A stretch of DNA of 64,000 nucleotides from Oerskovia sp042887685. Lineage in GTDB: Bacteria; Actinomycetota; Actinomycetes; Actinomycetales; Cellulomonadaceae. The notes below the pieces were generated by a model that made no database searches, had not been told where the DNA came from, and saw only the letters and a program-made list of their open reading frames with translations. Shown piece after piece: positions 8,458-15,998 of the stretch; the stretch's first letter is position 1, and the number at the start of each line of letters is the position of its first letter. The translations under genes were made by a program, and so were the position numbers. The stretch is taken from positions 62,001 to 126,000 of the forward strand of contig NZ_JBHVOS010000002.1 in NCBI RefSeq assembly GCF_042887685.1, given 5' to 3'.

Positions 8458-9060
8458 TCACGGCAGCGTCCCCCGGACCGCGCGCCGGGCCGAGTCCAGC
8501 ACCGTGCGCAGCGTCTCGAGCGTCAGCTCGGTGACCGCGCTGCTCGCGTCGGCGCGCCGGAGGTCGGCGCGCACGTCGTCGCGGAACCGCTGCACCATGG
8601 CCTCGGCCTCGACGCGGCGGGCGTACGACTCGCCGCGGCGAGGGTCCGGGGTGGCGGCGGGCCGTGGGCGCACGCGCGCCTCCTGGGCCGCGGCGGCGAG
8701 CTCGGCACGCAGCCCCTGCATGGAGCCCTGGATGTCGGCGCGCAGGGCGTGCGCCCGGGTGCGCACGGTCTGTGCGATCCCGTCCTCGAGCGCCGCGACG
8801 TCGGCGCGGCGTGCCGCGACCTCGGCCCTGCCTGCGGGCGTCAGCTCGTACGTGGACTTGCGGGCGCTGTCGCTGCGACGCACGAGCCCCTCCTCCTCGA
8901 GCCGGGCGAGGCGCGGGTAGATGGTGCCGGCGCTGGGACGGTAGGTCCCGCCGAAACGGTCGCTCAGGTCCGTCATGAGCTCGTAGCCGTGCTTGGGCCC
9001 GGACTCGAGCAGCGCGAGGAGGTAGAGCCGGAGCTCGCCGTGGGCGAAGACGGAGGCCAT
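8458..9060 (-). CDS. PadR family transcriptional regulator
   Basis: A 200-residue DNA-binding repressor. The N-terminal winged helix is clear: GELRLYLLALLESGPKHGYE and SAGTIYPRLARLEEEGLV are PadR signatures. A Tyr/Arg-rich wing (KSTYELTPAGR) and a long helical C-terminal dimerisation part follow. Its ATG overlaps the stop of the upstream DUF4097 gene by one base (TGATG), so the two are translationally coupled. Palindromes at 10074-10110 are the likely autoregulatory operator. In relatives PadR proteins respond to aromatic or antimicrobial compounds; no ligand can be inferred here. Confidence 0.95.
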   Translation of the reverse strand: MASVFAHGELRLYLLALLESGPKHGYELMTDLSDRFGGTYRPSAGTIYPRLARLEEEGLVRRSDSARKSTYELTPAGRAEVAARRADVAALEDGIAQTVRTRAHALRADIQGSMQGLRAELAAAAQEARVRPRPAATPDPRRGESYARRVEAEAMVQRFRDDVRADLRRADASSAVTELTLETLRTVLDSARRAVRGTLP

Positions 9061-10031
9061 CAGCGGTCCGCCGGTCCGTCCGCGGGGCCGCCGCCCGGCC
9101 GTCCCGCACGGCTGTCCGAGGTGCCCCACGGGGCGCCGGGGTACGCATCGGCCGGGGCGTCGTCGTACGACCACGGGTGGGCGCCCGCGTCGTCGGCCTG
9201 CGCGCCTGGGCCTCCCCATGCCGCGGTGTCGGCGGGCTCGCCCCGCAGCACCGTCACGTTGCCCGAGACCGAGTTGACCTGGAGCCTCTTGCCCGGGGTC
9301 CCGGACGGGCCGGCCTGGCGGTAGGAGCCGCCGGGCGTGCCGCGGTGCTCGACGCCGTCGACCACGAGGCGGCCGCTCACGCAGCGCAGGGTGTAGTCGA
9401 GGTCGTCGGGCTCGGGGACGCGCACCAGGACGTCGGCCGAGACGGCGTTGACGTTCATGACGTCGGGGGTGGCGCTCGAGTCGAGCGTGACGTTCCCGGA
9501 GACGGTGTTGAGCTTGACGTCGGTCAGGGCGCCCGAGGCCGTGAGGTCGCCCGAGACGGAGTCCATGACGAGGGTGCCCACGTGGTCGCGGACCGTGACC
9601 TCGCCCGAGACCGTGTCGACGCGGACGGCGCCGGTCGTCTGTGTCGTCATGACCGAGCCGCCGACGGTGGCGACCGAGACCTTGGCCTGGGTCCCGGCGA
9701 CGAGGCCGTCGCCGCGCACGGTCGCGAGCTTGACGCGGACGTGGGCGGGCACGCCGACGTAGACGTCGGCGCGGTCCTTGCCGCGGTAGTTGCGGAACGA
9801 GTCGAGGAAGCCCTGCCACCCGCCCGTGGGCGAGTACCCGACCGTGAGCCTGTCACCGTCGAGGCGGACCTCGAGCGGGCGCCCCTCGATCGAGTGGACC
9901 TCGACGCGTACGCCCGGCTCGTCGTGCACCACGACGTCGATGCGTCCGTTGAGCAGGTTCGCGTCGAGGCGGGCCACGGGCCCGACGTCGATCGTCTGCG
10001 GACCGGTCACGGTCCAGTTCTCGGTCGCCAT
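9060..10031 (-). CDS. DUF4097 family beta-helix protein, copy 2
   Basis: A 323-residue protein with about ten repeating strand motifs of the form VDTVSGEVTV, DSVSGDLTAS and NTVSGNVTLD, the hallmark of DUF4097. The last 70 residues are a Gly/Pro/Asp-rich disordered tail absent from copy 1. No signal peptide is seen. ATG at 10031 has GAGGAG upstream. It is the first gene of the operon DUF4097-padR-DUF4097 and lies directly behind the PadR-type palindromes. Function is unknown; the pairing of DUF4097 proteins with a PadR regulator is a recurring arrangement. Confidence 0.9.
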   Translation of the reverse strand: MATENWTVTGPQTIDVGPVARLDANLLNGRIDVVVHDEPGVRVEVHSIEGRPLEVRLDGDRLTVGYSPTGGWQGFLDSFRNYRGKDRADVYVGVPAHVRVKLATVRGDGLVAGTQAKVSVATVGGSVMTTQTTGAVRVDTVSGEVTVRDHVGTLVMDSVSGDLTASGALTDVKLNTVSGNVTLDSSATPDVMNVNAVSADVLVRVPEPDDLDYTLRCVSGRLVVDGVEHRGTPGGSYRQAGPSGTPGKRLQVNSVSGNVTVLRGEPADTAAWGGPGAQADDAGAHPWSYDDAPADAYPGAPWGTSDSRAGRPGGGPADGPADR

Positions 10032-10073
10032 GTCTCTCCTCGCGTTCCTGCGGTGTCCCGCCCGGTCCCGTGA

Positions 10074-10110
10074 ACGCGATGTATCGCGTTTCTGTTCACA
10101 CGATATATCG
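10074..10110. promoter_or_regulatory. PadR-type operator in the promoter region
   Basis: ACGCGAT-GT-ATCGCGT (10074-10089) and CGATATATCG (10101-10110) are two perfect palindromes, in an AT-richer patch. They lie between the PadR operon and the divergent bL37 gene. Placement and form suit autoregulation by the PadR protein encoded downstream. Confidence 0.7.
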
Positions 10111-10179
10111 CGTCTTGGACGAGGACAAGCCCCAGATGTGGGAGCATTGAGCAGACAGAATCCGGCGTGAGGAGCAACC

Positions 10180-10254
10180 ATGAGCAAGCGCGGACGCAAG
10201 CGTCGCAGCCGCAAGGGCAGCGCAGCGAACCACGGCAGGCGCCCCAACGCCTGA
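10180..10254 (+). CDS. Ribosomal protein bL37 (24 residues)
   Basis: ATG at 10180 opens a 24-codon gene with GGAG five bases upstream. The protein starts MSKRGRKRRSRKG and ends AANHGRRPNA; 10 of 24 residues are Lys or Arg. Sequence and length match the small basic protein bL37 described in the large subunit of mycobacterial ribosomes. It is too short for most gene finders. A strong terminator follows at 10300, so it is probably a single-gene transcript divergent from the PadR operon. Identification rests on memory of the family, but the conserved NHGRRPNA tail makes it convincing. Confidence 0.88.
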   Translation: MSKRGRKRRSRKGSAANHGRRPNA

Positions 10255-10299
10255 TCACGAGCCCGCCAGGGCCGCGATCACGCGCCCTGCGGGCGAGTG

Positions 10300-10347
10300 C
10301 GTCGAAAGGGCCCGTCCTCACCTCGGTGAGGACGGGCCCTTTCGACG
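10300..10347. terminator. Strong terminator after the bL37 gene
   Basis: A perfect 22-base stem (10300-10321 with 10326-10347) and a four-base loop, in which C10322 and G10325 can also pair. It lies 45 bases after the bL37 stop. Confidence 0.9.
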
Positions 10348-10382
10348 TTCTCGGGTCACCCCGTGGCCACGGTCGGCGCCGG

Positions 10383-10494
10383 CGCCAGCACAGCCCGGCA
10401 TCGCGGCCGACGCCAGCACAGCCCGGCATCGCGGCCGACGTCAGCACCTTCCGATGTCGCGGTCGACGCCAGGACAGCCCGGCATCGCGGCCGC
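10383..10494. repeat. Four tandem copies of a 28-base repeat
   Basis: Copies lie at 10383-10410, 10411-10438, 10439-10466 and 10467-10494. Copies 1 and 2 are identical, copy 4 differs at two bases and copy 3 is more diverged. The period of 28 is not a multiple of three, so it is not coding. It fills the gap between the bL37 terminator and the 3' end of rsrA. The remaining 10495-10596 shows nothing clear. Confidence 0.9.
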
Positions 10495-10596
10495 CATCGG
10501 GCGCACCGCGGGCGTGGTCAGGACGACGGCGCGCTCCCAGAGGACCGCCGGCACCGGAGCGCAGAGCCCGAAGGCCTCAAGCCCCCGGGCAGGGCG

Positions 10597-10923
10597 TCAG
10601 ATGCCCTCGACGACCGTCGTCGTCGTACGCAGTACGGTGAACTGCGCCTGGATGCGCAGCCGGAGCTCCACGGGAGCCTGCTCGTGGCACGAGCGGCGCA
10701 CGAGCTGCTTGACGAGCTCCTCGGCGCTCAGCTCGGCCAGGCACGGCGAGCAGTGCGCGACGTGCGCTCGCATGCGCACCTCGTCGTCCGACGTCATCTC
10801 CGAGTCGAGGTACTCGTACAGGTGCTTGAGCGCGTGCTCGCACTCGGTCTCGCCCTCGGTCGAGTGAGGGATCGGCACGATGACGGGTTCCTCCGCCTCC
10901 GTGCTCACGTTCTGCTTGCTCAC
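10597..10923 (-). CDS. rsrA: Zinc-dependent thiol-redox anti-sigma factor (RsrA/RshA)
   Basis: A 108-residue cytosolic anti-sigma factor. The ZAS signature is present as HVAHCSPC, that is H-x3-C-x2-C, with additional Cys residues at TECEHAL and RRSCHEQ. In the family, oxidation forms a disulfide, releases zinc and frees the sigma factor. The GTG start at 10923 overlaps the sigH stop by four bases (GTGA), so the partners are translationally coupled at a fixed ratio. Pairing with an ECF sigma factor of the SigR/SigH type makes the assignment firm. Confidence 0.95.
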   Translation of the reverse strand: MSKQNVSTEAEEPVIVPIPHSTEGETECEHALKHLYEYLDSEMTSDDEVRMRAHVAHCSPCLAELSAEELVKQLVRRSCHEQAPVELRLRIQAQFTVLRTTTTVVEGI

Positions 10924-11588
10924 GACTCACCTCCGGGGGTCTTGGCCCCCACCAGTCCTCGGTCCTTTGCGTAGTCGCTCAGCAGATCACGCAGCTGGTG
11001 CCGACCACGGTGGAGCCGCGACATCACGGTCCCGATCGGCGTGCCCATGATCTCGGCGATCTCCTTGTACGGGAAGCCCTCGACGTCCGCGTAGTACACG
11101 GCCATCCGGCGGTCCTCCGGCAGCTCCTGGAGAGCCTTCTTCACGTCGGAGTCCGGGAGCCGGTCCAACGCCTCGGCCTCGGCCGAGCGCAACCCCTGCG
11201 ACGTGTGCGACGCCGCGCGGTGGATCTGCCAGTCCTCGACGTCCTCTGCCGCGGACTGCAGCGGCTCGCGCTGCTTCTTGCGGTAGTTGTTGATGAACGT
11301 GTTGGTGAGGATCCGGTAGAGCCACGCCTTGAGGTTGGTGTCCGGGCGGTACTGGTGGAACGCGGCGAACGCCTTGGTGAACGTCTCCTGGACCAGGTCC
11401 TCCGCGTCGGTCGGGTTGCGCGTCAGGCGCAGCGCCGCCGAGTAGAGCTGGTCGAGGTACACCAGCGCGTCGCGCTCGAAGCGCGCCGAACGGGCCGCGT
11501 CGTCCTCCGTGGAGGGAGCCCGGTGGGTGTCCTCTGCGTCATCGGCGCCCGAGAGGTCGCCTGCGCTGCTGCTGATCTGGTCCGTCAT
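10920..11588 (-). CDS. sigH: ECF sigma factor SigH/SigR, oxidative and heat stress
   Basis: A 222-residue group 4 sigma factor. Region 2 spans FERDALVYLDQLYSAALRLT through AWLYRILTNTFINNYRKKQR, and region 4 spans LQELPEDRRMAVYYADVEGF through GTVMSRLHRGRHQL. It directs thiol-stress genes and is held by RsrA, encoded in the coupled gene downstream. ATG at 11588 is the conventional start. The frame is open upstream to GTG at 11726, which would add 46 residues and lies just behind a GGAAT-N18-GTT promoter. This mirrors the longer unstable SigR' isoform known in Streptomyces. Confidence 0.95.
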   Translation of the reverse strand: MTDQISSSAGDLSGADDAEDTHRAPSTEDDAARSARFERDALVYLDQLYSAALRLTRNPTDAEDLVQETFTKAFAAFHQYRPDTNLKAWLYRILTNTFINNYRKKQREPLQSAAEDVEDWQIHRAASHTSQGLRSAEAEALDRLPDSDVKKALQELPEDRRMAVYYADVEGFPYKEIAEIMGTPIGTVMSRLHRGRHQLRDLLSDYAKDRGLVGAKTPGGES

Positions 11589-11735
11589 CGACAACGAGCC
11601 TAGTCCTCCTGCCGGTCGGGTGTCCGCCGAGAGCGCAGAAGGTGCGACCGCGCCGAACGGCACGACCTCGAGGCTCGGTGCGGCGGGGGCGCTCACGGCC
11701 GCTTCCGCTTCCAGTACACATGTCACGCTCAGCAC

Positions 11736-11761
11736 AACCGCCGGGTACGCCGTGTCATTCC
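11736..11761 (-). promoter_or_regulatory. SigH/SigR-type autoregulatory promoter
   Basis: Read on the minus strand, GGAAT (11761-11757) is followed by exactly 18 bases and GTT (11738-11736). This equals the published SigR consensus GGAAT-N18-GTT. Transcription would begin near 11729, a few bases before the in-frame GTG at 11726. Confidence 0.75.
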
Positions 11762-11875
11762 CGCAGGGGCCGGATCCCGCGGTTCCCGCGCGTCCGGGGG
11801 GACGCGGAGAGGTCAGGCGAGGCTGTGCTCGGTGAGGACAGGCAACCATCGGGTGTGCTCGGGCACGATCCTCGC

Positions 11876-11881
11876 TAGCGT
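11876..11881 (+). promoter_or_regulatory. -10 box TAGCGT for leaderless ferritin gene
   Basis: TAGCGT followed by six bases and the ATG at 11888; the same layout as at 5661. Confidence 0.6.
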
Positions 11882-11887
11882 GACCGC

Positions 11888-12433
11888 ATGACGACCACGA
11901 CACCCGACTCCCGGTTCCGCACCCTCCTGCGCGAGCAGGTCGGCCACGAGCTCGACGCCCACCAGCAGTACATCGCGATCGCCGTGTGGTTCGACTCGCA
12001 CGACCTGCCCCAGCTCGCCGCGCACTTCTACCGCCAGTCGGTCGAGGAGCGCAACCACGCCATGATGATCGTCCAGTACCACCTCGACCGTGACCTGGAG
12101 ATCTCGATCCCCGGCACGGGGGCGGTGCGCAACGACTTCGACTCGGTGCTCGAGCCCCTCCAGCTCGCGCTCGACCAGGAGAAGCAGGTCACCGACCAGA
12201 TCGAGGCCATCTTCCGTGCGGCCCGCGAGGAGGGCGACGCCCTGGGCGAGCAGTTCCTCCTGTGGTTCCTCAAGGAGCAGGTCGAGGAGGTCGCATCGGC
12301 CACGACGCTCCTGACGGTCGCCCGCCGCGCCGGGGAGAACCTGTTCGACCTCGAGAACTACGTGGCCCGCGAGACCATCGGGGACGGCGGCGAGTCCGCC
12401 GACGCCCCCGAGGCGGCCGGCGGCGCGCTCTGA
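11888..12433 (+). CDS. Ferritin (non-haem, bacterial)
   Basis: A 181-residue iron-storage protein that oxidises Fe(II) and stores it in a 24-subunit shell. Ferroxidase-type residues are visible: E in REQVGHELDAHQQYIAIAVW, E and H in SVEERNHAMMIVQYHL, E in LALDQEKQVTDQI and E in LWFLKEQVEEVA. The length is typical of actinobacterial BfrB-like ferritins, with an acidic 20-residue tail. A leaderless start at 11888 is supported by the TAGCGT box. It stands next to sigH, divergent, which suits a role in oxidative stress, though no SigH-type promoter is seen on this side. Confidence 0.92.
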   Translation: MTTTTPDSRFRTLLREQVGHELDAHQQYIAIAVWFDSHDLPQLAAHFYRQSVEERNHAMMIVQYHLDRDLEISIPGTGAVRNDFDSVLEPLQLALDQEKQVTDQIEAIFRAAREEGDALGEQFLLWFLKEQVEEVASATTLLTVARRAGENLFDLENYVARETIGDGGESADAPEAAGGAL

Positions 12434-12444
12434 CCTGAGCGCAC

Positions 12445-12475
12445 GGGCGGGGCCGGACGGTTCCCGGCCCCGCCC
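12445..12475. terminator. Terminator after the ferritin gene
   Basis: A perfect 12-base stem (12445-12456 with 12464-12475) and a seven-base loop, 11 bases after the stop. Confidence 0.8.
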
Positions 12476-12713
12476 TCGCCGTGCCCGGCCCCGGACCTTC
12501 CGACCCGTCCCCGCCCGACGGCGGCGCCCACCCCTGGCTCTCGGCGTCGCCCGGTCCTCGATCACCCCGCTCGACCGGCGCGGGTCGCCCGGAGAGTGCA
12601 CGCCCGGTGGCATGCTGAGCAGCGATGGGACAGGCTGGGTCGACCGGGGGCGGCACCAGCGTCCCGGTGTCCGCCGTCCTCACCGGCACCCGTTCGACGA
12701 AGGAGACCCACCG

Positions 12714-13340
12714 ATGCTGCTGCGTCACGTCGCGAGGCCCATGCTGGCCTCCTGGTTCATCTACGACGGCGTGCAGGCCGCCCTCAAGCCCGCGGAGCAC
12801 GTGCGAGCCGCCCGTCGGGGCGCGAGCCTCGTCGGTCAGCAGCTCGGCGTCGAGGAGCCGCTCAGCGAGAAGCAGGTGTCGGCGCTGGTCCGGGTGCACG
12901 GCGCCGCGACCGCGGTGGCCGGGCTCTTCCTCGCCGTCGGCAAGGCACCCCGGACCGCAGCCCTCACGCTCGCGGCCCTGAGCGTCCCCCTCGCGGTCGT
13001 CAACCAGCCCTTCACCCCGAGCGACGTGCCCCGCGACGTGCGCACCCGCAAGTTCGTGGGCAACCTCGGCGCGATCGGGGCGGCCCTCATCGCCGGGGCC
13101 GACTACGAGGGACGCCCCGGCGTCCGGTGGCGCGTCGACCGGGCCCGCAAGGACCTCGACCTGGCCAAGAACGCCAAGCACCAGGTGGACGCGGCCAAGC
13201 ACAAGGTCGAGTCCGCGACCGACAAGGCCACGCACGCCGTGACGGCGAGCGCCCGCACCGCGACCCGCAGGGCGCGTCGCGCCGCGAGCTCGGCGGCGAG
13301 CACCGCGACCGAGACCGTCAAGGGCGCCGTCTCGCGCTGA
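12714..13340 (+). CDS. DoxX family membrane protein with basic C-terminal tail
   Basis: A 208-residue inner-membrane protein. Residues 1-140 resemble DoxX: ARPMLASWFIYDGVQAALKP near the start, then hydrophobic helices around VHGAATAVAGLFLAVG, AALTLAALSVPLAVV and KFVGNLGAIGAALIAG. The last 65 residues form an Ala/Lys/Arg/Thr-rich helical tail (AKHKVESATDKATHAVTASA and onward) that looks like a histone H1-like or amphipathic cytosolic extension. ATG at 12714 has AAGGAGA upstream. Neighbours give no functional clue. DoxX proteins in mycobacteria have been linked to thiol and redox stress, which would suit the nearby sigH. Confidence 0.85.
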   Translation: MLLRHVARPMLASWFIYDGVQAALKPAEHVRAARRGASLVGQQLGVEEPLSEKQVSALVRVHGAATAVAGLFLAVGKAPRTAALTLAALSVPLAVVNQPFTPSDVPRDVRTRKFVGNLGAIGAALIAGADYEGRPGVRWRVDRARKDLDLAKNAKHQVDAAKHKVESATDKATHAVTASARTATRRARRAASSAASTATETVKGAVSR

Positions 13341-13410
13341 GGACCAGCCGCACCACGTCCACCACCGACGACGCCGGCACCGGGCTCCCCGCGGGACCGC
13401 TCCCGCCCCA

Positions 13411-13462
13411 CCGACGGCGTCGCCCGCCGCAGCCCGACCGCGGCGGCGAGCGACGCCGTCGG
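13411..13462. terminator. Long terminator hairpin after the DoxX-like gene
   Basis: A 13-base perfect outer stem (13411-13423 with 13450-13462) is continued by a seven-base inner stem (13424-13430 with 13440-13446), with a three-base bulge on one side. Confidence 0.75.
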
Positions 13463-13520
13463 GCGGTGGACGGGCCCGGCCGAGGACCGGACGGAAGGCC
13501 CCGCCGAGGGCCCCGTGCCA

Positions 13521-13526
13521 TAACCT
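13521..13526 (+). promoter_or_regulatory. -10 box TAACCT for aroA
   Basis: TAACCT lies seven bases before the GTG at 13534, so the transcript would start at or next to the start codon. Confidence 0.55.
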
Positions 13527-13533
13527 GGGGCAT

Positions 13534-14877
13534 GTGACCAGCGACCTTCCTGCCGCCCGCCCCGACGAGACCACCCCCGCGCCGACGGCGTGGCCCGCGC
13601 CCAGCCGGACCGGCGCGACCGCCGGTGCCCCGCTCGACGCGACCGTCGCGGTCCCGGGCTCCAAGTCGCTCACGAACCGCCTCCTCGTGCTCGCGGCCCT
13701 CGCCGACGGGCCGGGCGTCCTGCGCGGCGCGCTGCGCAGCCGCGACACCGACCTCATGGCCGCGGCGCTGCGCGACCTGGGCGTGGGCATCACCGAGGGC
13801 GACGACCCGAGCGAGCTGCACGTGACGCCCGGCGCGCTGCGCGGCCCCGCCGAGATCGACTGCGGCCTCGCGGGCACGGTCATGCGCTTCGTCCCCGCGG
13901 TCGCGGCCCTCGCAGACGGCACCGTCCGGTTCGACGGCGACGAGGGCGCGCGCGTGCGCCCCATGGGCCCCGTGCTCGACGCCCTGCGCGACCTGGGCGT
14001 GCCCGTCGAGGGCAAGGACACCCTGCCGTTCACGATCACGGGACGCGGTGCGGTGCGCGGCGGGCACGTCGACGTCGACGCGTCGGGGTCGAGCCAGTTC
14101 GTCTCGGGCCTGCTGCTGGCTGCGGCGCGCTTCGACGAGGGCGTCACGCTGCGCCACACGGGCCCGACGCTGCCGAGCGTGCCCCACATCGACATGACGG
14201 TCGAGGTCCTGCGCGAGGTCGGCGTCCAGGTCGACGACTCGCGCCCCACCATCTGGACCGTCTCCCCCGGGCCGATCGCCGCGCGCGACGTGTACGTCGA
14301 GCCCGACCTCTCCAACGCGGGCCCGTTCCTCGCTGCGGCCCTCGTGGTCGGCGGCACGGTGCGCGTCCCGGGCTGGCCCACCGTGACGACCCAGCCGGGC
14401 GCCATGATGGCCGAGCTCCTCACCGCGATGGGCGGGCGCGCCGAGCTGGCCGGCGGTGTCATGTCCGTGACCGGGACGGGCGAGGTCCGCGGGATCGACG
14501 TCGACCTCCACGAGGCCGGCGAGCTCGCCCCGACCATCGCAGCCCTGGCCGCGATCGCCGACTCCCCCAGCCGGCTGCGCGGCATCGCGCACCTGCGCGG
14601 CCACGAGACCGACCGCCTGGCCGCGCTCGCCACCGAGATCACGCGCCTCGGCGGGCAGGCCGAGCAGACGCACGACGGCCTCGTCATCACCCCGCGCCCG
14701 CTGCACGGCGCCACGTTCCGCACGTACCACGACCACCGCATGGCGACCTCGGGCGCGCTGATCGGCCTGCGCGTGCCCGGCGTGCTCGTGGAGGACGTCG
14801 AGACGACCGCCAAGACCCTGCCCGGGTTCACCACCATGTGGGACCGCATGCTGAGCGCCGCGGGATCGGCGAGCTGA
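13534..14877 (+). CDS. aroA: 3-phosphoshikimate 1-carboxyvinyltransferase (EPSP synthase)
   Basis: A 447-residue shikimate-pathway enzyme joining shikimate-3-phosphate and phosphoenolpyruvate. Motifs are VPGSKSLTNRLLVLAALA (about residues 43-60), LAGTVMRF for the PEP-binding glycine loop, GDEGARVRPMGPVLDAL and, near the end, HLRGHETDRLAALATEI and YHDHRMA. The N terminus carries about 40 extra Pro/Ala/Thr residues before the fold, common in actinobacteria. GTG at 13534 is leaderless. The stop overlaps the rsgA ATG by one base, starting the conserved aroA-rsgA-hisN run. Confidence 0.97.
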   Translation: MTSDLPAARPDETTPAPTAWPAPSRTGATAGAPLDATVAVPGSKSLTNRLLVLAALADGPGVLRGALRSRDTDLMAAALRDLGVGITEGDDPSELHVTPGALRGPAEIDCGLAGTVMRFVPAVAALADGTVRFDGDEGARVRPMGPVLDALRDLGVPVEGKDTLPFTITGRGAVRGGHVDVDASGSSQFVSGLLLAAARFDEGVTLRHTGPTLPSVPHIDMTVEVLREVGVQVDDSRPTIWTVSPGPIAARDVYVEPDLSNAGPFLAAALVVGGTVRVPGWPTVTTQPGAMMAELLTAMGGRAELAGGVMSVTGTGEVRGIDVDLHEAGELAPTIAALAAIADSPSRLRGIAHLRGHETDRLAALATEITRLGGQAEQTHDGLVITPRPLHGATFRTYHDHRMATSGALIGLRVPGVLVEDVETTAKTLPGFTTMWDRMLSAAGSAS

Positions 14878-15995
14878 TGGCGCGGCGCGTCCGCGACGAG
14901 TCGGACTTCCGCGACCGGGCGAGCAACAAGAACTCTCGCCCCCGGACCAAGCAGCGTCCCCAGCACGAGGACGCCGAGACCGGTCTCGTCACGGGCGTCG
15001 ACCGCGGGCGCTACACGCTCCTGCTCGACGAGGACCAGCCGAGCGAGCGCACCATCCTCGCGATGAAGGCGCGCGAGCTCACGCGCAACCGCGTGGTGTG
15101 CGGCGACCGCGTCGACATCGTGGGCGACACCACGGGCGAGGACGGCACGCTCGCGCGCATCGTCCGCATCCAGGAGCGCACCTCGACCCTGCGGCGCACG
15201 GCCGACGACACCGACCCGTACGAGCGCATCATCGTCGCCAACGCCGACCAGCTCGTGATCGTCACGGCCCTGGCCCAGCCCGAGCCCCGCACGCGCATGA
15301 TCGACCGCTGCGTCGTGGCCGCGTACGACGCGGGCATGGACGTCCTGCTGTGCCTCACCAAGGCGGACCTCGCCGACGCGACGTCGCTGCGCGAGCTCTA
15401 CGAGCCCATCGGGGTCAAGGTCGTCGTGACGCGGCGGGTGCACGACTCCGCCACCGGGGCCGGGCACGCCGGGCACGGCGACGAGCCCGGCCACAACTCG
15501 TCCGACGCGGCCGAGGAAGCGTGGCGCATCGAGCCGCTCGAGGCCGTGCGCGCCGAGCTCGAGGGCCGCACGTCGGTGCTCGTGGGCCACTCGGGCGTCG
15601 GCAAGTCGACGCTCGTCAACGCCCTCGTGCCGGACGCGTACCGGGCCACGGGCGTCGTCAACGACGTCACGGGCCGTGGTCGGCACACGTCGACGTCGGC
15701 CGTCGCGCTGCGCCTGCCCGACGCCGACGGCAACCCCGCGGGGTGGGTCATCGACACGCCCGGCGTGCGCTCGTTCGGGCTCGCGCACGTCGACGTCGAG
15801 AACCTCCTCAAGGCGTTCGACGACCTCGACGTGGTCGCCGACGACTGCCCGCGCGGCTGCACGCACCTCGACGGCGCGCCCGACTGCGCGCTCGACGACT
15901 GGCTCGAGGCCTCCCCCGAGGACGAGAAGGCGGCGCGCACCGCGCGTGTCGAGTCGTTCCGACGTCTGCTGGCGGCGCGCACCGGTACGGTGTGA
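14877..15995 (+). CDS. rsgA: Small ribosomal subunit biogenesis GTPase RsgA
   Basis: A 372-residue circularly permuted GTPase that checks late 30S assembly. After a basic N-terminal tail and an OB fold (about residues 33-105) the GTPase motifs appear in permuted order: TKAD (G4), GHSGVGKST (G1, about 237-245) and DTPGVRSFG (G3). The C-terminal zinc-binding element reads CPRGCTHLDGAPDC. A His/Gly-rich insert (about 195-215) between G4 and G1 is longer than usual. The ATG at 14877 overlaps the aroA stop. The frame is open far upstream only because aroA is GC-rich; that extension is not real. Confidence 0.96.
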   Translation: MARRVRDESDFRDRASNKNSRPRTKQRPQHEDAETGLVTGVDRGRYTLLLDEDQPSERTILAMKARELTRNRVVCGDRVDIVGDTTGEDGTLARIVRIQERTSTLRRTADDTDPYERIIVANADQLVIVTALAQPEPRTRMIDRCVVAAYDAGMDVLLCLTKADLADATSLRELYEPIGVKVVVTRRVHDSATGAGHAGHGDEPGHNSSDAAEEAWRIEPLEAVRAELEGRTSVLVGHSGVGKSTLVNALVPDAYRATGVVNDVTGRGRHTSTSAVALRLPDADGNPAGWVIDTPGVRSFGLAHVDVENLLKAFDDLDVVADDCPRGCTHLDGAPDCALDDWLEASPEDEKAARTARVESFRRLLAARTGTV

Positions 15996-15998
15996 GCC

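Noticed and set aside
7550..9148. Single 532-residue protein joining the padR region to DUF4097
   Set aside because: The upstream part lies out of frame within padR, a clear gene; only the part from GTG 8461 or ATG 8347 is plausible.
10383..10494. CRISPR array
   Set aside because: The 28-base units follow directly without spacers, and there are no cas genes in the window.
13590..14876. Upstream extension of the rsgA frame through aroA
   Set aside because: The extension overlaps aroA completely in another frame and is Arg/Pro-rich. The ATG overlapping the aroA stop fits both homology and coupling.
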